Shown: piece after piece, positions 53,269 to 62,967 of the stretch
How positions within the stretch are numbered: position 1 is the stretch's first letter
Layout: each line of letters starts with the position of its first letter
Notes under the pieces: generated by a model
What the model was told of the DNA's origin: nothing
Database searches by the model: none
The model's input: the letters and a program-made list of their open reading frames with translations, nothing else
NCBI RefSeq assembly: GCF_900109165.1
Contig: NZ_FNZF01000001.1
Location: forward strand, 1 to 64,000
Direction: 5' to 3'
DNA length: 64,000 bases
Origin: Bhargavaea ginsengi
GTDB lineage: Bacteria > Bacillota > Bacilli > Bacillales_A > Planococcaceae
Position numbers and translations under genes: made by a program

Positions 53269-54402
53269 TCAATCTCTTTTCTTTTGTCCCCAGAACTGGT
53301 AGTAGTCGGTGCGGATGAAGCCGTTAAAGAGTTTTCGCTTCTTGGTGGCTTTCCGTCCATAAAGTTCTTCGAAGTTTTCCATGGACGAGAGCATGTAGAC
53401 GGACCAGGTCGGGTGAGGCACCATGGCGCGGCCGAGGTCGCGGATGGCTTGTTCGACTTCTTCCACCTCGCCGATCCGTTCGCCGTATGGCGGGTTGGAG
53501 GCCATGACGCCATTTTGCTTGTCCGTGGTGAAGTCGGATGCCTGCATCTGCTTGAACTGTATGAGGTCTCCGAATCCGGCTTCGGCAGCGTTGGCCTCGG
53601 CGACCTTGATCATGCGGTGGTCAATGTCGGTCCCTGTGATGTCCAGTTCGATATCGTAGTCCGCGACGCTGTCCGCATGTGCGCGGACCTCTTCCCAGAC
53701 CTCCGGTTTCATCCACGGCCATTGTTCGCTTACGAACTCACGATTATAGCCCGGCGCAAGGTTCTGGCCGATCATAGCGGCTTCGATTGCAAGGGTTCCG
53801 GAGCCACAGAACGGGTCGTGGAATGGACGATCCGGACTCCAGCGGGTCAGCTGGACAAGTGCTGCGGCGAGCGTCTCCTTAAGCGGCGCATCGCCCTGTC
53901 CCACCCGGTAGCCGCGCTTGTGGAGGCCCGGTCCGCTTGTGTCGATCGTGAGCGTCGCCATGTCTTTCAATACCGATACCTCGATCTTGAACAGTGCACC
54001 GGTCTCGGGCAAGATACCCCGTCGGCCATACGCCGAGTTCAGTCGCTCGACAATCGCTTTTTTCGAGATCGCCTGGCAGTCGCGGACGCTGCCCAGTTGG
54101 GATTTGACGGATTTACCGCTTACCGGGAATTCTGCATCTGCCGGAAGGTAATCTTCCCAAGGAATCGACTTTACGCCTTCGAAAAGATCATCAAAGGTTA
54201 TCGCCTTGAACTCGCCGGCGACGATTTTCACACGATCTGCGACACGGAGCCACAGGTTCGCGCGTGCGATGGCGGTTTCATCACCTTCAAAATAGATTTT
54301 CCCATTTTCGACGGTCGGCTCGTAGCCGAGTGCGCGGACTTCGTCGGCGACGGGCTTCTCGAGGCCCATCGCAGCAGTCGCCACCAGTTTGAATGTTGTC
54401 AT
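53269..54402 (-). CDS. ypsC: THUMP-domain class I methyltransferase (RlmL/YpsC-like)
   Basis: 377 residues. An N-terminal THUMP RNA-binding domain (about 40-155) is followed by a UPF0020 Rossmann methyltransferase with CGSGTLAIEAAM, then IDHRMIKVAEAN and the catalytic NPPYGERIG. It probably methylates guanine in 23S rRNA. The ATG at 54402 has GAGGAG seven bases upstream; a longer frame to 54591 would run through the rnpB 3' end and terminator and is rejected. Confidence 0.9.
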   Translation of the reverse strand: MTTFKLVATAAMGLEKPVADEVRALGYEPTVENGKIYFEGDETAIARANLWLRVADRVKIVAGEFKAITFDDLFEGVKSIPWEDYLPADAEFPVSGKSVKSQLGSVRDCQAISKKAIVERLNSAYGRRGILPETGALFKIEVSVLKDMATLTIDTSGPGLHKRGYRVGQGDAPLKETLAAALVQLTRWSPDRPFHDPFCGSGTLAIEAAMIGQNLAPGYNREFVSEQWPWMKPEVWEEVRAHADSVADYDIELDITGTDIDHRMIKVAEANAAEAGFGDLIQFKQMQASDFTTDKQNGVMASNPPYGERIGEVEEVEQAIRDLGRAMVPHPTWSVYMLSSMENFEELYGRKATKKRKLFNGFIRTDYYQFWGQKKRD

Positions 54403-54467
54403 CGTACCACTCCTCACCGCCGGGACCGTCCCCGGCGAGTCTGCTGTATGTATCGTTATCGTACAAA

Positions 54468-54499
54468 AGAAACGCTCTCCTGTCATGGGAGAGCGTTTC
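54468..54499 (-). terminator. Terminator of rnpB
   Basis: GAAACGCTCTCC-TGTCAT-GGGAGAGCGTTTC, followed by TTTTGT on the minus strand. Confidence 0.85.
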
Positions 54500-54511
54500 G
54501 TTGTTTGCAAA

Positions 54512-54912
54512 TATACCGTCGCCATTCGATAAGCCATGTTTTGTTCCTTCGTACTCAGACGGCTTGCGCCTCGTACTCCGGCGGTAATCATCTATCTACA
54601 GGCAGCTGCCTGTCCCTTCCTCTGTTCAGTTCCTTCGGAAGGACGCCCCTACCAAAATTTGGGTTTCTCGCTCGAGGGGTTTACCCGTTCCACCCGCACC
54701 GTTTCCGATGCGGCTACGTCACTGTGGCACTTTTCAGGAGATCTCTGCCGTATCCCGAAGGACTTAGGCATTATCCCCGCCGTCAGACCCGGATGGATCT
54801 GCCCCGGCTTATGACTTCGCCGGGCACGAACACTACGGTCATCTCAGAACCGTGCGAGCATGGACTTTCCTCTACAACCCGAAGTTGCAGCGATTACCTG
54901 AATGACGACTTT
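54512..54912 (-). ncRNA. rnpB: RNase P RNA, Bacillus (B) type
   Basis: On the minus strand the conserved words are in order: GGTAATCGCTGC, AGAGGAAAGTCCATGCTCGC, TGCCACAGTGACG, GGTAAACCCCTCGAGCGAGA, CCCAAATTTTGGTAGGGG, GTAGATAGATGAT and ACAAAACATGGCTTA. Ends GTCGTCATTC and GAATGGCGAC pair to make helix P1. Length is about 400 nt, as in other Bacillus-type RNAs. It cuts the 5' leader from tRNA precursors. Ends are set by the P1 pairing and are approximate. Confidence 0.97.
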
Positions 54913-54922
54913 GGCATCGTTT

Positions 54923-54951
54923 ATCATAACATAAACGCGCTCCGGAATCAA
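54923..54951 (-). promoter_or_regulatory. Promoter of rnpB
   Basis: On the minus strand TTGATT, 17 bases, TATGAT, starting about ten bases before the mature RNA. Confidence 0.7.
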
Positions 54952-54987
54952 TGAGGATAAGATTTCCATCTTCTCCACTCCGGAGCG
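54937..54987 (-). terminator. Terminator of gpsB overlapping the rnpB promoter
   Basis: GCGCTCCGGA and TCCGGAGCGC pair around a 30-base loop that has its own GGATAAGATTTCC-type pairing, followed by GTTTATG. The terminator stem and the rnpB promoter share bases. Confidence 0.6.
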
Positions 54988-54997
54988 CAGACTGAAT

Positions 54998-55297
54998 TCA
55001 GTCGTTGAGCTTATTTCCAAACACATGGCGCTCGAGATTCGACAGACGCTTGAGGATGTCGAAATTCGTTGTGCCTGTCTGTTGAGGCGCCGGTGCGGAT
55101 GAACGGCTTTTCAGCTCTTCAATTTCCTCGTAAAGCCGCTTGTTTTCTTCAGTAAGTGCGGCAATCTTCTTGTTGAATGATTCGTAGTCTTGGATGATTT
55201 CATCGAGAAAATGATCGACTTCGTCCGGCTTGTATCCCCGGACTCCAGTTTTGAACTCATGTTCGAGGATTTCCTTGGCAGTCAGTTTAGTCTCCAT
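54998..55297 (-). CDS. gpsB: Cell-division regulator GpsB
   Basis: 99 residues. The DivIVA-like N-terminal lipid-binding region ([18 protein letters not shown], then EVDHFLDEI) and a coiled coil to residue 65 are followed by a Pro/Ala linker and a short C-terminal helix (LERHVFG). It guides penicillin-binding proteins such as PBP1 between side wall and septum. ponA lies 5 kb away in this block. Confidence 0.94.
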   Translation of the reverse strand: METKLTAKEILEHEFKTGVRGYKPDEVDHFLDEIIQDYESFNKKIAALTEENKRLYEEIEELKSRSSAPAPQQTGTTNFDILKRLSNLERHVFGNKLND

Positions 55298-55457
55298 GAC
55301 TCTCGTCCTTCCGTCTTTGCTTGCTTCCTTGAATTATAGCATATTTTGCCCGCCGGTGTTTAATCATGTCGGAAAGAAAGAGCCGCTACTGTCGGAATCT
55401 GCGCTTGCCCGGGAAATAGTCGGAACACTCCGCAGGAATATTTCCCCGCTTCGATTC

Positions 55458-56705
55458 TTATTTCCCCTGTTTTCTTCGAACACGGGCCAGGCGCTTTTCA
55501 AAGCGTTGCTGCCATCGTTCTTTCCTTGCGGGTTTCAGCGCCTTCATGTTCTTCAGGAGACCTGCGGCACGCAGACAGTTCATCTCTGCTTCGGGCAGCT
55601 TACCAAGGCGGTGTTCCTGCAGTTTCGCCAACTCTTCTAGCGCCTGCAAAGTCTTCCCTTCATCAAGGCCACCCTTGTAGGCCTGCAAAAAAGCAGATTC
55701 CGCATCCTTGTATCGCTGCTCTTTCTTTAGGAGGAAGCCGAGGTAATAATACGCTTCGTCAGTTTCGTCGAAAAAGACGTTCGTCACTTCCTCCAGCACC
55801 TCACGGCTTTTCTCATATAATTTCAGGTCACCGAACCATTTGCCGATGTTGGTATGCGGAAGCGGGGTCTCTTCTTCGTTTTCTTTCATGAGAAGGCCGG
55901 TCAGTCTGGTGAACAGCGTCACCAGCGACAGCAGGTCCCACTCATTATGACGAAGGACGCGGAGCAGAAGGTCCGGGTTCCCGCTCCGCACCGCATCGGT
56001 ATAAATAATCGGTGCAAGGAACCCGGGAACATCTTCTTCCCGATGAAATCCGAGCACTTCTTCCTCGACTGATTTCAGTGAGAAACTCTCGAGACCACCC
56101 TTCCATATGCGCCGGGTACCCTGGAGCAGGTCAATATGCGTCGGGTCATGAAGCTTGGGAAGATGTTCGCGGTTCATCGTCCAGCGGGTATGAAGCTGCG
56201 GCCAATCGAAGCTCTTGCCGTTGTAGGTAACGATTGTCCGTCCGGGTTTCCAGAGACCCGTCTCGAAAAGGAATGCCGTCTCGTGTGCGGGATCTGCCAG
56301 GACATATTGGTCAAGTGTGAAATCATACCCGTCCGTCGTAAGCAGGCCGGCCATGAAGATGAGTGAACCGGTCCCCTTGAGGCCGGTAGTTTCCGTATCG
56401 AAAAACAGCAGCTTTTTCTCGTCCCCTTCGGCGAATGGATGGATGCCGTCGGAGCCGGACCAGACGGATGCCGCTTCCTCGAGCTTGCCCAGAGCCAGAC
56501 CGCCATGAACGGTGTCTGCCTGGTAGTGTGTCCGCTTTAGGAAAACCGTTCCGAATTGGTTGTCGATGCGCACCAGTCCGGCCGATGCCCATCGTTCCGC
56601 ATATTCAGGGACAGGCGGCTTTTTAAAAGCAGTCTCTTTCATTTTTTCCGCAGGTGCCTTTTTCAGCATTTTCTTCATCTGCATCAGGCGGTTCTCGTAG
56701 GACAT
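55458..56705 (-). CDS. mrfB: MrfB/YprB 3'-5' exonuclease
   Basis: 415 residues. The RNase H-like DEDD nuclease domain (95-280) has FDTETTGL, YNGKSFDWP and a late Asp in NEWDLLSL. A TPR-like helical C terminus (310-400) follows. With MrfA it forms the pathway for repair of mitomycin C damage in Bacillus. The stop of mrfA lies seven bases before its start, so they are co-transcribed in the order mrfA, mrfB. Confidence 0.92.
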   Translation of the reverse strand: MSYENRLMQMKKMLKKAPAEKMKETAFKKPPVPEYAERWASAGLVRIDNQFGTVFLKRTHYQADTVHGGLALGKLEEAASVWSGSDGIHPFAEGDEKKLLFFDTETTGLKGTGSLIFMAGLLTTDGYDFTLDQYVLADPAHETAFLFETGLWKPGRTIVTYNGKSFDWPQLHTRWTMNREHLPKLHDPTHIDLLQGTRRIWKGGLESFSLKSVEEEVLGFHREEDVPGFLAPIIYTDAVRSGNPDLLLRVLRHNEWDLLSLVTLFTRLTGLLMKENEEETPLPHTNIGKWFGDLKLYEKSREVLEEVTNVFFDETDEAYYYLGFLLKKEQRYKDAESAFLQAYKGGLDEGKTLQALEELAKLQEHRLGKLPEAEMNCLRAAGLLKNMKALKPARKERWQQRFEKRLARVRRKQGK

Positions 56706-56711
56706 CGCAAC

Positions 56712-58979
56712 TCACCCCGCAAGCTTTCTGAGAAGCTCGGCGACACGGCGCTTGATGCTGCCTCCCGATTCCTGAGCACCTATGCAGACAGGGCAGCCGG
56801 AGTCGCACGGGCATGACTCAACATGTCCCGCAGTCTGGTCAAGCAGGTCCGGCCACATGCCGTGGATCCGCTTACTGAGGCCGATGCCGCCCGGGTAGCT
56901 GTCGTAGACAAAGAACGTCGGCCGCTTTGTATGGACGGCCTTCACCTGCGGCACAACATGAATATCGGAGCGGTCACAGCTGACAAACAACGGAATGAAC
57001 GAATGCATCGCATACGCCGCCCCGGTCATCGTGTCAGTCAGATCTGACTCTGTCCAGTCCGCCGGCCGCTCAAACGACAGCCAAGCGGATGACGTGTGCA
57101 TCTCTTCTGCGGGTAGCGTTATCGGCCCAGAACCGATGTTGTCATGGGTGTCGAAACGAATCTTCTTGAAAATTGTCGGCATGGCGAGTACAGCAATGTC
57201 TCCGAATGATTCGGTATGGTCACCCTGCTCCTCGAATTCATCTTCTGCGATAACCTTGAGTTCTACGGCGAGGTTGGCGTCGGTGAAGTAGTCGACATCA
57301 ACTTCCCGCACGTACGCCTTCTTTTCCTCCCAGTCGAGTTCCTCTACTTGGTACTGGGTACCCTGGTGAATATAGATGGCTTCCTCATGGAGGAGCGTCA
57401 TCGCGCTGTAGCGGTCCATCTCCCCTATGACCGTCGTGTCGCGCGGGACCGATTTATCGATGATAATGACGTTCTCCTGAGAGGCAGAACGCAGGCTGAT
57501 CTCGCTTGCCGGGAAGCGGTCGCTCATCCAGTGCCACTTGTCGCCCGCCTGGACGAGAATTCCCTCTGCCGCCAGGAAGGCAAGCAGTTCCTGCACGTCA
57601 AACTCACCGTACTGCTCATCAATGGTAAACGGCAGCTCGAACGACGCGCATTTCAGGTGATCCATGAGAATGAGGATGTTGTCCGGATGGATGCGCGCCT
57701 CTTCCGGTGACTGCCCGAACAGGTACTCCGGATTCTCGATCACATACTGGTCAAGAGGCAGTGACTGGGCAACATAGACGATCAGCGCCTCGTCCTGGCG
57801 GCGGCCGGCACGGCCCGCCTGCTGCCAGGCGCTTGCAATGTTGCCCGGATAACCGGTCATGATGCAGGCCTGGAGCTGGCCGATATCGACACCGAGCTCG
57901 AGCGCATTCGTTGAAACGACCGTTTTGATCTCTCCGTTTCTGAGCCCCTTTTCAATCTCCCGCCGCTCCGACGGCAGATAGCCGCCCCGGTAGCCACGGA
58001 TTGTTGTATCGGACAGCTTTTTCTTTGTCATCTCTTTCATATATGTGACGAGCATCTCGACACGCACCCGGCTTTTGGCAAATACAATGGTCTGGATGTT
58101 CTCCTGGTACAGCCTGCGGGCAAGATCACGCACCTCGAGTACTGCAGACCGCCGGATGCCGAATGTCTTGTGTACCACAGGAGGATTGTAGAAGATGAAA
58201 TGCTTTTTACCAGACGGCGCACCATTTTCAGCAATCAGCGTCATCTCCCGATTTGCAAGCGATTCTGCCAGCTCCTGAGGATTGGCGATCGTAGCAGACG
58301 TACAGATGATGACCGGGTCGCTTCCGTAGTAGCGTGCAATCCTGACCAGCCTGCGGAGCACATGCGAGACATGGCTGCCGAATACTCCTTTATACGTATG
58401 AAGCTCATCGATCACGATATACTTCAGATTCTCGAAAAGCGAGACCCACTTCGTATGGTGCGGCAGGATGCCGGAGTGGAGCATGTCCGGATTCGTCATG
58501 ATGATGTGCCCCGACTTCCTCACTTTCTGTCGGATGCCCGGACTCGTGTCTCCATCATACGTATGGCTCAGGATCTCCTCACCGCTTTCCTCGATCAGTC
58601 TGTGAAGATCCGCCATCTGGTCCTGTGCGAGGGCTTTTGTCGGGAACAGATAAAGCGCCCGTGATGAACGGTCCTCCAGAACGGACTGCAACACTGGAAG
58701 GTGGTAGCAGAGCGACTTGCCGGAGGCGGTCGGCGTCACGGCCGTAAATGACTTGCCGGAGACGGCCAGATCAAAGGCTTCACGCTGGTGTGTATAAAGC
58801 TGTCCGATTCCCCGTGACTCGAGTGCTGTTCGAATTGACGGGTGAAGCCGTTCAGGGAAAGGCGCATATCGGGCATCCTTCCCTTCAATGACCCGGTGAT
58901 GACGGATCGAATCGCGCATTTCGGGATCGGAGAGCCATTCACCGACCAGCTCACTGATGGTCTTCTGCTTATTGAGCAT
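56712..58979 (-). CDS. mrfA: MrfA/YprA DEAD/DEAH-type helicase with DUF1998
   Basis: About 755 residues. The SF2 core has Walker A TPTASGKS, VIDELHTYKG and QQAGRAGRR, and the C-terminal DUF1998 domain has a four-Cys zinc site (CPCDSGCPVC). It is the helicase partner of MrfB in mitomycin damage repair. Two Met codons stand at the start; the second, seven bases from GGAGGGG, is preferred. It overlaps the end of the DUF1798 gene by about ten bases. Confidence 0.93.
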   Translation of the reverse strand: MLNKQKTISELVGEWLSDPEMRDSIRHHRVIEGKDARYAPFPERLHPSIRTALESRGIGQLYTHQREAFDLAVSGKSFTAVTPTASGKSLCYHLPVLQSVLEDRSSRALYLFPTKALAQDQMADLHRLIEESGEEILSHTYDGDTSPGIRQKVRKSGHIIMTNPDMLHSGILPHHTKWVSLFENLKYIVIDELHTYKGVFGSHVSHVLRRLVRIARYYGSDPVIICTSATIANPQELAESLANREMTLIAENGAPSGKKHFIFYNPPVVHKTFGIRRSAVLEVRDLARRLYQENIQTIVFAKSRVRVEMLVTYMKEMTKKKLSDTTIRGYRGGYLPSERREIEKGLRNGEIKTVVSTNALELGVDIGQLQACIMTGYPGNIASAWQQAGRAGRRQDEALIVYVAQSLPLDQYVIENPEYLFGQSPEEARIHPDNILILMDHLKCASFELPFTIDEQYGEFDVQELLAFLAAEGILVQAGDKWHWMSDRFPASEISLRSASQENVIIIDKSVPRDTTVIGEMDRYSAMTLLHEEAIYIHQGTQYQVEELDWEEKKAYVREVDVDYFTDANLAVELKVIAEDEFEEQGDHTESFGDIAVLAMPTIFKKIRFDTHDNIGSGPITLPAEEMHTSSAWLSFERPADWTESDLTDTMTGAAYAMHSFIPLFVSCDRSDIHVVPQVKAVHTKRPTFFVYDSYPGGIGLSKRIHGMWPDLLDQTAGHVESCPCDSGCPVCIGAQESGGSIKRRVAELLRKLAG

Positions 58980-59337
58980 CATCCGTCCCCTCCTCCATTG
59001 CAGCCATCATCGTCTTGAGCAGATACTCCGCCGATTGGATCGAATCATAAAAGCGCTTCTTGCCGGTTTTCGGATAAAACGATTGGACGACGAATTGAGT
59101 CATCATATCCGCCGCATTCTCGATCTGTGCCTCGCGAACATGCTTCGGTCGCTCTTTCCTGATCCACTCACTTGACATTTCCTTCCATTCATTGATCAGC
59201 TGATGGACACGGTCTGCATACGGCTTTACTTCGCCAAAAAAGTCCGGTTCCCGTTCTTCCTCCCTCATGCGGGCATGACGTGGCCGGCATTTGCCGCATT
59301 CGTCAAGCAGCTCTGATGTCATTTCAAAAAGTTTCAT
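58969..59337 (-). CDS. yppE: YppE-like DUF1798 protein
   Basis: 122 residues, all helical, near the 123 residues of B. subtilis YppE. The motif ...FFGEVKPYADRVHQL, then VREAQIENAADMM...VQSFYPKTGKKRFYD fits DUF1798, a four-helix bundle of unknown function. It overlaps mrfA and is co-transcribed with mrfA-mrfB, as in B. subtilis. Confidence 0.85.
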   Translation of the reverse strand: MKLFEMTSELLDECGKCRPRHARMREEEREPDFFGEVKPYADRVHQLINEWKEMSSEWIRKERPKHVREAQIENAADMMTQFVVQSFYPKTGKKRFYDSIQSAEYLLKTMMAAMEEGTDDAQ

Positions 59338-59475
59338 ATATAAAGTCGTCCTTTTTAGTTGGTTTTCTTCATCCTACCAAATATGATGGTAAGTGACCAC
59401 CAAGAGGGGAACAGACATTCCTCGAATCGGATTTGTAAAAAACATCCACCTGTGTTTCCGCAACCCCGGACTGTC

Positions 59476-59503
59476 TTAGGACGTCCTATGCGTGTGGTAT
59501 GAT
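59476..59503 (+). promoter_or_regulatory. Promoter of recU-ponA with a palindrome over the -35
   Basis: TTAGGA, 16 bases, TATGAT. A perfect 12-bp palindrome TAGGACGTCCTA (59477-59488) overlaps the -35 box and could be an operator. Confidence 0.45.
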
Positions 59504-59526
59504 GGGTGAAATGCGAGGTGAGGAAA

Positions 59527-60132
59527 ATGGCGATCCGCTATCCGGGGGGAAAGAAGTATACCCCGGCCGATAAGCCCGTGATAAAGTCTGCGAAAAAAGA
59601 CTACTCTTTCAGTAACAGGGGTAAGACATTGGAGGATGAATTGGACGAGTCCAATGCCTACTATCTCGCAAACGGCATCGCGGTCATCCACAAGAAACCC
59701 GTACCTGTTCAGATCGTAAAGGTCGACTATCCGTCAAGAAGTGCCGCAGTCATTCGCGAAGCCTACTTCAAAACACCGTCGACGACCGACTACAACGGGA
59801 TCTACCACGGCCATCATATTGATTTTGACGCGAAGGAGACCCGAATCAGCTCTTCTTTTCCGCTGAAAAACATCCACGAACACCAGATCAGGCATATGCG
59901 CAGCGTGACAGATCAAGGAGGCACCGCTTTCCTGATCGTCAAGTTCACAGAAACTGAACGTTATTTTATCGTACCGTTCGATCTGGTCGACCGTGCATGG
60001 AAGCGGATGGAAGACGGAGGCCGGAAATCGATTCCGGTCACCGAACTGGAGGAAGAGGCTGTCGAGTTCCATGCCGGATTCCGGCCGAGACTCGACTACC
60101 TGGGAGCCATCGCGAAATTAGGCATTTCTTAA
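59527..60132 (+). CDS. recU: Holliday junction resolvase RecU
   Basis: 201 residues. GKTLEDELDESN is the N-terminal signature. The nuclease core has TDYNGIYHGHHIDFDAKET (Asp, Glu, Lys), followed by GGTAFLIVKF. It resolves four-way junctions in recombination and chromosome segregation. The ATG after GAGGTGAGG is chosen. It is followed by ponA 24 bases on, the conserved pair in Bacillales. Confidence 0.95.
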   Translation: MAIRYPGGKKYTPADKPVIKSAKKDYSFSNRGKTLEDELDESNAYYLANGIAVIHKKPVPVQIVKVDYPSRSAAVIREAYFKTPSTTDYNGIYHGHHIDFDAKETRISSSFPLKNIHEHQIRHMRSVTDQGGTAFLIVKFTETERYFIVPFDLVDRAWKRMEDGGRKSIPVTELEEEAVEFHAGFRPRLDYLGAIAKLGIS

Positions 60133-60156
60133 CGCAACAGAAAGAGAGGAAAACCT

Positions 60157-62901
60157 ATGAGTGACAATATTCAATCCCGCTCCCAAAGGCGAAAACAGCA
60201 GGAGCAGGCCCGCAAGTCGGACAGGAAAAGCTCCAAAAAACCGGCGGGCAAAAAGAAACGGCCGCTCTGGAAAACGATTCTGAAGATCGCCGTCCTTCTT
60301 GCGGTCATCGGTTTTGTATTCGGAGTAGGACTGTTCACTTTCTACGCGGCGACCGCGCCAGAACTGGATGAGGAATCGCTGAAGGATCCGCTTTCCTCTG
60401 AACTTTATGCAGAAGGCGCATCAGAACCATTCCTTACCTTGGGTGCTGAAAACCGGGAGTACGTGGAATATGAACAGATTCCGCAAGTGATGGAAGATGC
60501 GATCCTCGCGACCGAGGACGTGCGCTTCTATAAGCACCACGGGATGGACTTGTGGCGGCTCGGCGGCGCCGTTCTTGCCAACTTCCGGGACGGGTTCGGC
60601 GCACAGGGCGCCAGTACGATTTCCCAGCAGGTCGTGAAAAACTCGTTCCTGCAGAACGAGAAAACGCTGAAGCGGAAAGCCCAGGAAGCCTGGCTCGCCT
60701 TCCAACTGGAGCGGAAATACGAAAAAGAAGAAATCTTCGAGATGTACTTTAACAAAATCCTTATGACCGACAATATTTATGGCTTCGGTACCGCAGCGGA
60801 ACAGTTTTACGGAAAGAATCCTGAAGAACTCCTGCTGCATGAGGCGGCCCTCCTCGCAGGGATGCCGCAGAGTCCGAACCGTTATAATCCTTACCGCCAT
60901 CCCGAGCGCGCCGAAAAACGCCGGAATATCGTCCTCGGTCTCATGGTCCAACACGGCAAGATCGCCCAGGAAGAGGCGGATGCGGCAAAGGCGGTGCCGG
61001 TCACCGAAGGGCTGATTCCACTCGAACAACGAAAGCCTCATGGCAAAAATAAATATTCAGCATTTGTCGACCTGATTGAAGATGAACTGGAAAAACATGA
61101 TCTCTCGATCGCGGATGGCCTGAAGATTTATACGACACTTGATCCTGCAGCACAGGAAAAAGTCGAACAGACCATTGACCGTGAAAATATGCCGACCGAA
61201 AAACTGCTGGCCGGGGTCGCGGTCGTTGATACGAAAACCGGCGCTGTCCGTGCAATGGGCGGAAGCCCTGATTATGTACCGACCGGTTCGCACTACGGCA
61301 TTATGAACCAGAAAAAGCAGGACCTCGGCTCTACAGTCAAGCCGTTTCTCGTTTATGGTCCGGCCATTGAATACATGGACTGGTCCACCGGCCAAACGGT
61401 TAATGATGAAGAACGGACTTATAAAGGCAGCGACCAGGTGATCCGAAACGCGACTGGCCGCTATCTAGGTAAAATGACAATGCGCAAGGCGCTCTATATG
61501 TCACAGAACGTCCCTGCCGTTTCCACATTTGAAGAAGTCGGCGGCGAAAAAGCGGCTGATTTTGCAAGGGGACTCGGCATCGACGTAAAAGAACCCCACT
61601 CCTCCACCGCGCTTGGCGGCGGAGTCGGTTCCTCTCCGCTCGAGCTGGCCGGTGCTTATGCAGCATTCGGCAACGGCGGAATGTACACTGAACCATACAT
61701 GATCAATAAAGTCGTGCTTCGGGACGGAAAAACAGAGCGCGACCTACGGCCGAAACCGGTCAGCGCCATGAAGGATTCCACGGCATATATGATCACCGAT
61801 GTACTTCGTGAAGTCGTGAAAAACCCACAGGGAACTGCTTATCAATATGTGAAGTCTCATGGACTGGACGTAGCGGGCAAAACCGGAACGACGAACTATG
61901 ATGCAAAAACCTATCAGGAAAAGTACAGCCAACATCGGATGGCTGTTCCTGACAGCTGGTTTGTCGGCTATACGCCTGAATACTCCATAGCAGTCTGGTC
62001 AGGACATGCAAACCGGGAACCGATGACCGAATGGAAAGAGCGCTCCTTCCCTCAAGTGGCATTCTCTGAAATCCTTGGAGATCTCGCCCAGCGCGGTGAA
62101 CATACTTCCTTCAAGAAACCGAAATCCGTCGTCGAAGCGACGATCGAGATCGGCTCAGACCCGCTCCGCCTTGCGAGCGACTGGACACCGTCAAACCGGA
62201 AGAGCACAGAGCTGTTCGTCCGCGGAACGGTGCCGGAGCGTGTGTCCAAGACGTATGAACCTGAGGAAGATGAGGAAACAACAGACACCCTACCGGCCCC
62301 TACTGGCCTGAGTGCGGATTATGATGAGGCACAGAATCTCGTGCGGCTCAGCTGGAACCACGAAGGCGGTGATGGAGTCGAGTTCGCTGTCACTTACAGT
62401 GTCGATGGCGGCGGCGCCCAGAACCTGACGACAACGACCGATATGGCCGCAGCGGCCACCGGCGTCGAACCGGGCAGAACCTATACCTTCTCGGTCGTTG
62501 CAAGATCAGGAGATGCCACAAGTCCGCCTGCAACGGTCTCACTCCAGATCGGCGGTGCGCCTGAGGAGGAACAGCCGGAAGAACCTGATGAAAATGAACA
62601 GGAGCCGGAAGAGAACGAACAGGAACCTGATGAAAATGAACAGGAGCCGGATGAAAACGAACAGGGAGAAGGCGGCAACGCCGGAAATCCAGGAAACCAA
62701 AATCCTGGCAACCAGAACCCCGGTCAAGGCCCGGGCGGCGGATCCGGCAACCAAGGCAATCCGAACAATGGCCAGGGAGGTCAAGGCAACCAGGGTGGCG
62801 GCCAGGGACAGACTCCTGGCGGCGGCCAAGGCGGCCAGACCGAACCCGGCAGTGGTGATGGTAACGGAGACGGCGATACCGGCGGAACCGGAAGTCCATA
62901 A
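60157..62901 (+). CDS. ponA: Penicillin-binding protein 1A/1B (transglycosylase/transpeptidase)
   Basis: 914 residues. A basic cytoplasmic tail (1-38) precedes one membrane helix (about 42-65). The GT51 glycosyltransferase has EDVRFYKHHG (catalytic Glu) and GASTISQQ, and the transpeptidase has LGSTVKP (Ser-x-x-Lys), SQN and KTGTT. A fibronectin type III-like domain lies near 725-805. The last 105 residues are low complexity: EPDENEQ repeats, then Gly/Asn/Gln-rich. It polymerises and cross-links peptidoglycan. Confidence 0.96.
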   Translation: MSDNIQSRSQRRKQQEQARKSDRKSSKKPAGKKKRPLWKTILKIAVLLAVIGFVFGVGLFTFYAATAPELDEESLKDPLSSELYAEGASEPFLTLGAENREYVEYEQIPQVMEDAILATEDVRFYKHHGMDLWRLGGAVLANFRDGFGAQGASTISQQVVKNSFLQNEKTLKRKAQEAWLAFQLERKYEKEEIFEMYFNKILMTDNIYGFGTAAEQFYGKNPEELLLHEAALLAGMPQSPNRYNPYRHPERAEKRRNIVLGLMVQHGKIAQEEADAAKAVPVTEGLIPLEQRKPHGKNKYSAFVDLIEDELEKHDLSIADGLKIYTTLDPAAQEKVEQTIDRENMPTEKLLAGVAVVDTKTGAVRAMGGSPDYVPTGSHYGIMNQKKQDLGSTVKPFLVYGPAIEYMDWSTGQTVNDEERTYKGSDQVIRNATGRYLGKMTMRKALYMSQNVPAVSTFEEVGGEKAADFARGLGIDVKEPHSSTALGGGVGSSPLELAGAYAAFGNGGMYTEPYMINKVVLRDGKTERDLRPKPVSAMKDSTAYMITDVLREVVKNPQGTAYQYVKSHGLDVAGKTGTTNYDAKTYQEKYSQHRMAVPDSWFVGYTPEYSIAVWSGHANREPMTEWKERSFPQVAFSEILGDLAQRGEHTSFKKPKSVVEATIEIGSDPLRLASDWTPSNRKSTELFVRGTVPERVSKTYEPEEDEETTDTLPAPTGLSADYDEAQNLVRLSWNHEGGDGVEFAVTYSVDGGGAQNLTTTTDMAAAATGVEPGRTYTFSVVARSGDATSPPATVSLQIGGAPEEEQPEEPDENEQEPEENEQEPDENEQEPDENEQGEGGNAGNPGNQNPGNQNPGQGPGGGSGNQGNPNNGQGGQGNQGGGQGQTPGGGQGGQTEPGSGDGNGDGDTGGTGSP

Positions 62902-62907
62902 TTAGAA

Positions 62908-62939
62908 AACGTCCATGCGGAATGACCGCATGGACGTTT
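62908..62939 (+). terminator. Terminator of recU-ponA
   Basis: AAACGTCCATGCGG-AATGA-CCGCATGGACGTTT followed by more T on the plus strand. Confidence 0.85.
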
Positions 62940-62967
62940 TTTGTCTGCCGTTTAGTGGAGGAGTGCC

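Noticed and set aside
52735-53513. Long frames on both strands through the 52-bp array, giving repeated FAYEK-type peptides
   Set aside because: The repeat is 52 bp, so the reading frame shifts with every unit. The apparent peptides exist only because the unit lacks stops in several frames. No ribosome sites are present.
54403-54591. N-terminal extension of the methyltransferase into the rnpB terminator and 3' end
   Set aside because: The extension encodes no THUMP or methyltransferase sequence, and a good ribosome site stands before the ATG at 54402.
53167-54954. A 595-codon plus-strand frame covering the rRNA methyltransferase and rnpB
   Set aside because: It runs antisense through a well-supported protein gene and the RNase P RNA, with no domain of its own.
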